DNA of 64,000 nucleotides from S5-327 sp965116015 (lineage in GTDB: Bacteria > Chloroflexota > Dehalococcoidia > Lucifugimonadales > Australimonadaceae), in contig OZ220477.1 in the NCBI GenBank assembly GCA_965116015.1, forward strand, positions 1,364,001-1,428,000. Reading direction: 5' to 3'. Of the stretch, positions 61,905 through 64,000 are shown piece after piece. Under the pieces are notes generated by a model, which did not search any database, was not told the DNA's origin, and worked only from the letters and a program-made list of their open reading frames with translations. The first letter of the stretch is position 1. The number at the start of each line of letters is the position of its first letter. The position numbers were made by a program, and so were the translations under genes.

Positions 61905-62771
61905 CTAGCCAACGCGGGCGAGCGCGGCAGCAAGCGCGCGGCGGAGGTATACGGCGGCCATCGCCTTCCTGTATTCGGCGGAAGCAAAGATGTCGCTAAT
62001 CTCCTCGCCCGTGAAGTCGCCGGCAACGGCCTGCGACGCCGCGTCGAGCGCGGTGTCCGACAGGTCGGAGCCCGCCAGCCTCGACTCGACAGACACCGCC
62101 TTGGTGGGCGTCACCTCAACGCCGCCGATGACAACGCTCGCCGATGCGCAGGATCCATTGCTGACATGCAGGATGACAGCAGCGCCGACGACCGCGTAGC
62201 GCGAAGCCGGGTGCGGGAATTTGACGTAGGCGGAGCCGGATCCTACAGGGATTGAGGGCACACTCACGCTCGTGAGCAGATCGTTCTCGGCGAGGGCGTT
62301 TTCGAGCAGCCCGGTGGCGAAGTCGGCGGCGGGGATGCTCCGTTCGCCTGCCAGACCGGTTGCGTTGAACGACGCTCCCAACGCGCGCAACACGGTAGGC
62401 AGGTCGGACGCCGGATCGCCGTGAGAGACGTTGCCGCCGATGGTGCCTCGGTTGCGAACGGCAGGGTCGCCCACTAGCGCCGCGGCCTCGGCGAGCAACG
62501 GCGCGCGCTGCCGCACGAGGTCGGACGAGGCAATCTCCGCGTGGGTCGTGAGCGCGCCGATGGTCAGGCCTCCGTCCGCCTCGGCGACGCCCTTCAACTC
62601 GGCGATGCGTCCAATGTCAATGAGCGCCGCGGGAGCGGCGATCCGGAGTTTCATCAGCGGAATGAGGCTGTGGCCTCCGGCCAGCGCCTTGGCTCCCTCG
62701 TTGGCGACGAGGAGTTCAACCGCTTCGGCCACGGAACCCGCGCGGTGGTAGGTCGTCTGTGGTGCGTACAT
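61905..62771 (-). CDS. coxM: FAD-binding subunit of a xanthine/CO dehydrogenase-family enzyme (CoxM-like)
   Basis: 288 residues. The two FAD motifs are ALAGGHSLIPLMKLR (AGGHS) and VRNRGTIGGNVSHGDPASDL (TIGGN), exact for the family. It passes electrons from the 2Fe-2S subunit to an acceptor. It starts three bases after the stop of the molybdopterin subunit. The small 2Fe-2S subunit gene is not in the window and may lie to the right. Confidence 0.93.
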   Translation of the reverse strand: MYAPQTTYHRAGSVAEAVELLVANEGAKALAGGHSLIPLMKLRIAAPAALIDIGRIAELKGVAEADGGLTIGALTTHAEIASSDLVRQRAPLLAEAAALVGDPAVRNRGTIGGNVSHGDPASDLPTVLRALGASFNATGLAGERSIPAADFATGLLENALAENDLLTSVSVPSIPVGSGSAYVKFPHPASRYAVVGAAVILHVSNGSCASASVVIGGVEVTPTKAVSVESRLAGSDLSDTALDAASQAVAGDFTGEEISDIFASAEYRKAMAAVYLRRALAAALARVG

Positions 62772-62774
62772 GGC

Positions 62775-64000
62775 CTAGCCTCCGTTTCTTGCGTCGCGCA
62801 TCGCCCGCCAGACTTTCTCCGGCGTCAGCGGCATATCGACCCGCGTTACCCCCAACGGTCGCAGCGCGTCCATCACTGCGTTGTACACCGTGATGGTCGA
62901 CGCGATGGTCCCCGCCTCGCCGATGCCCTTCACTCCGAGCGGATGATGGGGCGAGGGGGTTGTATTCGACTGGACGTTGAGTTCCGGGAATCCGTCGGCA
63001 CGGGGCAGCGCATAGTCGAGCATCGTTCCGGTAAGAGGCTGACCCTGCTCGTCGTAAACGACGCCCTCCCAGAGAGCGGGGCCGACGCCTTGTACGATGC
63101 CCCCATGCACCTGCCCTTCAACAATCATGGGGTTGATCTGCGCTCCGCAATCGTCGACCGCGTAGTACTGCTGCAGGTCGATGCGTCCGGTGTCTGCGTC
63201 GACTTCCACGACGGCGATGTGAGCGCCAAAGGGGAAAGTGAAGTTCGGCGGATCGTAGAACGCGCTGGCCTCCAAGCCGGGCTCCATGCCCTCCGGCATA
63301 TTCCACGCCACGTTGGCCATTAGCGCGATGTCTTGAATCGTCTTGTGCTGGTCGGGCGATCCTCTCACGAAGAACCGCCCATCCTCGTATTCGATGTCCT
63401 CCGTTGCAGCCTCGAGCAAGTGGGCCGCGAGAGCTTTCGATTTCTCTTTAATCTTGCGGGCAGCGACGGCGACAGCGGCGCCGGACACCGCGGTCGTTCG
63501 GCTTCCATACGTGCCCCACCCCATCGGCGTGAGGTCGGTGTCGCCATGAATGACCTCGACGTCATCGACTTCAACGCCAACCTCGTTAGCGATAATCTGC
63601 GCAAAGGTCGTCTCTTCGCCTTGGCCATGCGGGGACGAGCCGACCATCACGTTGACCTTGCCAGTCGGGTGAAACCGCACGATGGCGCTCTCCCACAAGC
63701 CGCCCTGGAAACCAACAGCGCCTGCAACCTGCGAGGGGCCAAGTCCGCATATCTCGACGTAAGCCGCGACTCCGACGCCGACGCGCCGACCTTCAGATCG
63801 CGCCTGCGCCTGCGCCTCGCGGAGGCTACGGTAGTCGGCGGCGGCGAGGCAGGCGTCGAGCGTCGCCTCGTAGTCGCCGCTGTCGTACGTGATCCCGGTG
63901 GCGACGTCGTGGCCGTTCTCAAACTTGGGAATGAAGTTCTTGCGCCGCACGTTTACAGGGTCGGCGCCGATCTCGGCGGCGACGAGATCGACAAGTCGCT
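62775..64000 (-). CDS. Molybdopterin-binding subunit of a CoxL/xanthine dehydrogenase-family enzyme, C-terminal part
   Basis: About 408 residues are visible; the frame is open past the right window edge (VDLVAAEIGADPVNVRRKNF), so the start is outside. The catalytic Glu motif GVKGIGEAGTIAS is present near the C-terminus, and pterin-contact segments such as GSSPHGQGEETTFAQIIANE and GSRTTAVSGAAVAVA are clear. The active-site loop that separates form I CO dehydrogenase (AYxCSFR) from other members lies off the window, so the substrate cannot be told. With coxM, coxD and coxE it forms one operon. Confidence 0.93.
   Translation of the reverse strand, partial: RLVDLVAAEIGADPVNVRRKNFIPKFENGHDVATGITYDSGDYEATLDACLAAADYRSLREAQAQARSEGRRVGVGVAAYVEICGLGPSQVAGAVGFQGGLWESAIVRFHPTGKVNVMVGSSPHGQGEETTFAQIIANEVGVEVDDVEVIHGDTDLTPMGWGTYGSRTTAVSGAAVAVAARKIKEKSKALAAHLLEAATEDIEYEDGRFFVRGSPDQHKTIQDIALMANVAWNMPEGMEPGLEASAFYDPPNFTFPFGAHIAVVEVDADTGRIDLQQYYAVDDCGAQINPMIVEGQVHGGIVQGVGPALWEGVVYDEQGQPLTGTMLDYALPRADGFPELNVQSNTTPSPHHPLGVKGIGEAGTIASTITVYNAVMDALRPLGVTRVDMPLTPEKVWRAMRDARNGG

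Overview
The window looks like a piece of chromosome from an uncultivated, G+C-rich, free-living or host-associated bacterium. The best guess is a Chloroflexota lineage of the Dehalococcoidia/SAR202 type. That guess is an inference from gene content: lipoproteins with long Pro/Thr linkers, a tripartite tricarboxylate (TTT) transporter with duplicated receptors, many SDR, Rieske, amidohydrolase and CoxL-type oxidoreductases, an inositol-lipid cluster, and GTG/TTG starts. No rRNA, tRNA or CRISPR array was seen.

Layout. 1-5.8 kb holds housekeeping genes on the plus strand (hflK end, hflC, lepA, aroA, gmk, a small membrane protein). 5.8-9.7 kb is a tightly overlapping minus-strand operon, lutA-lutB-lutC-SDR, for lactate-type oxidation, divergent from an aldo/keto reductase. 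10.9-16.3 kb is a TTT uptake operon with two receptor lipoproteins and a fused TctA-TctB permease. 16.6-21.3 kb carries RidA, a HesB-like protein, a broken SDR, an intact SDR, a methyltransferase and a FAD oxidoreductase. At 21.3-26.9 kb an MFS transporter gene is split by a 4.27-kb IS1595-family transposon (21742-26014) with perfect 23-bp ends and an 8-bp target duplication. Its cargo is a single-chain restriction-modification enzyme switched out of frame by a G16 tract. 27-29.3 kb has an amidohydrolase and a Rieske oxygenase. 29.4-33.1 kb is a minus-strand inositol-phospholipid cluster (inositol-phosphate synthase, PimA-like glycosyltransferase, CDP-alcohol phosphotransferase) ending in a disulfide oxidoreductase whose first active-site Cys codon is an in-frame TGA followed by a SECIS-like hairpin, so probably a selenoprotein. 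33.4-44.0 kb is one giant cadherin/FN3 repeat surface protein. Then come lexA with its own SOS box, a TSUP permease and an RRM RNA-binding protein. 47.2-56.8 kb has two related membrane-anchored surface proteins. 57-64 kb has a LigB-type dioxygenase, a beta-propeller protein and a minus-strand coxL-M-D-E molybdenum-hydroxylase operon that runs off the window.

Most interesting signals. Three long poly-G tracts (15-16 G) all sit where length change would switch expression. Two lie exactly between a TTGACA -35 and an A/T-rich -10 in front of the paired surface-protein genes. The third lies inside the transposon-borne restriction-modification gene. Together they look like a phase-variation system for the cell surface and DNA methylation. 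The probable selenocysteine disulfide oxidoreductase is the second notable find.
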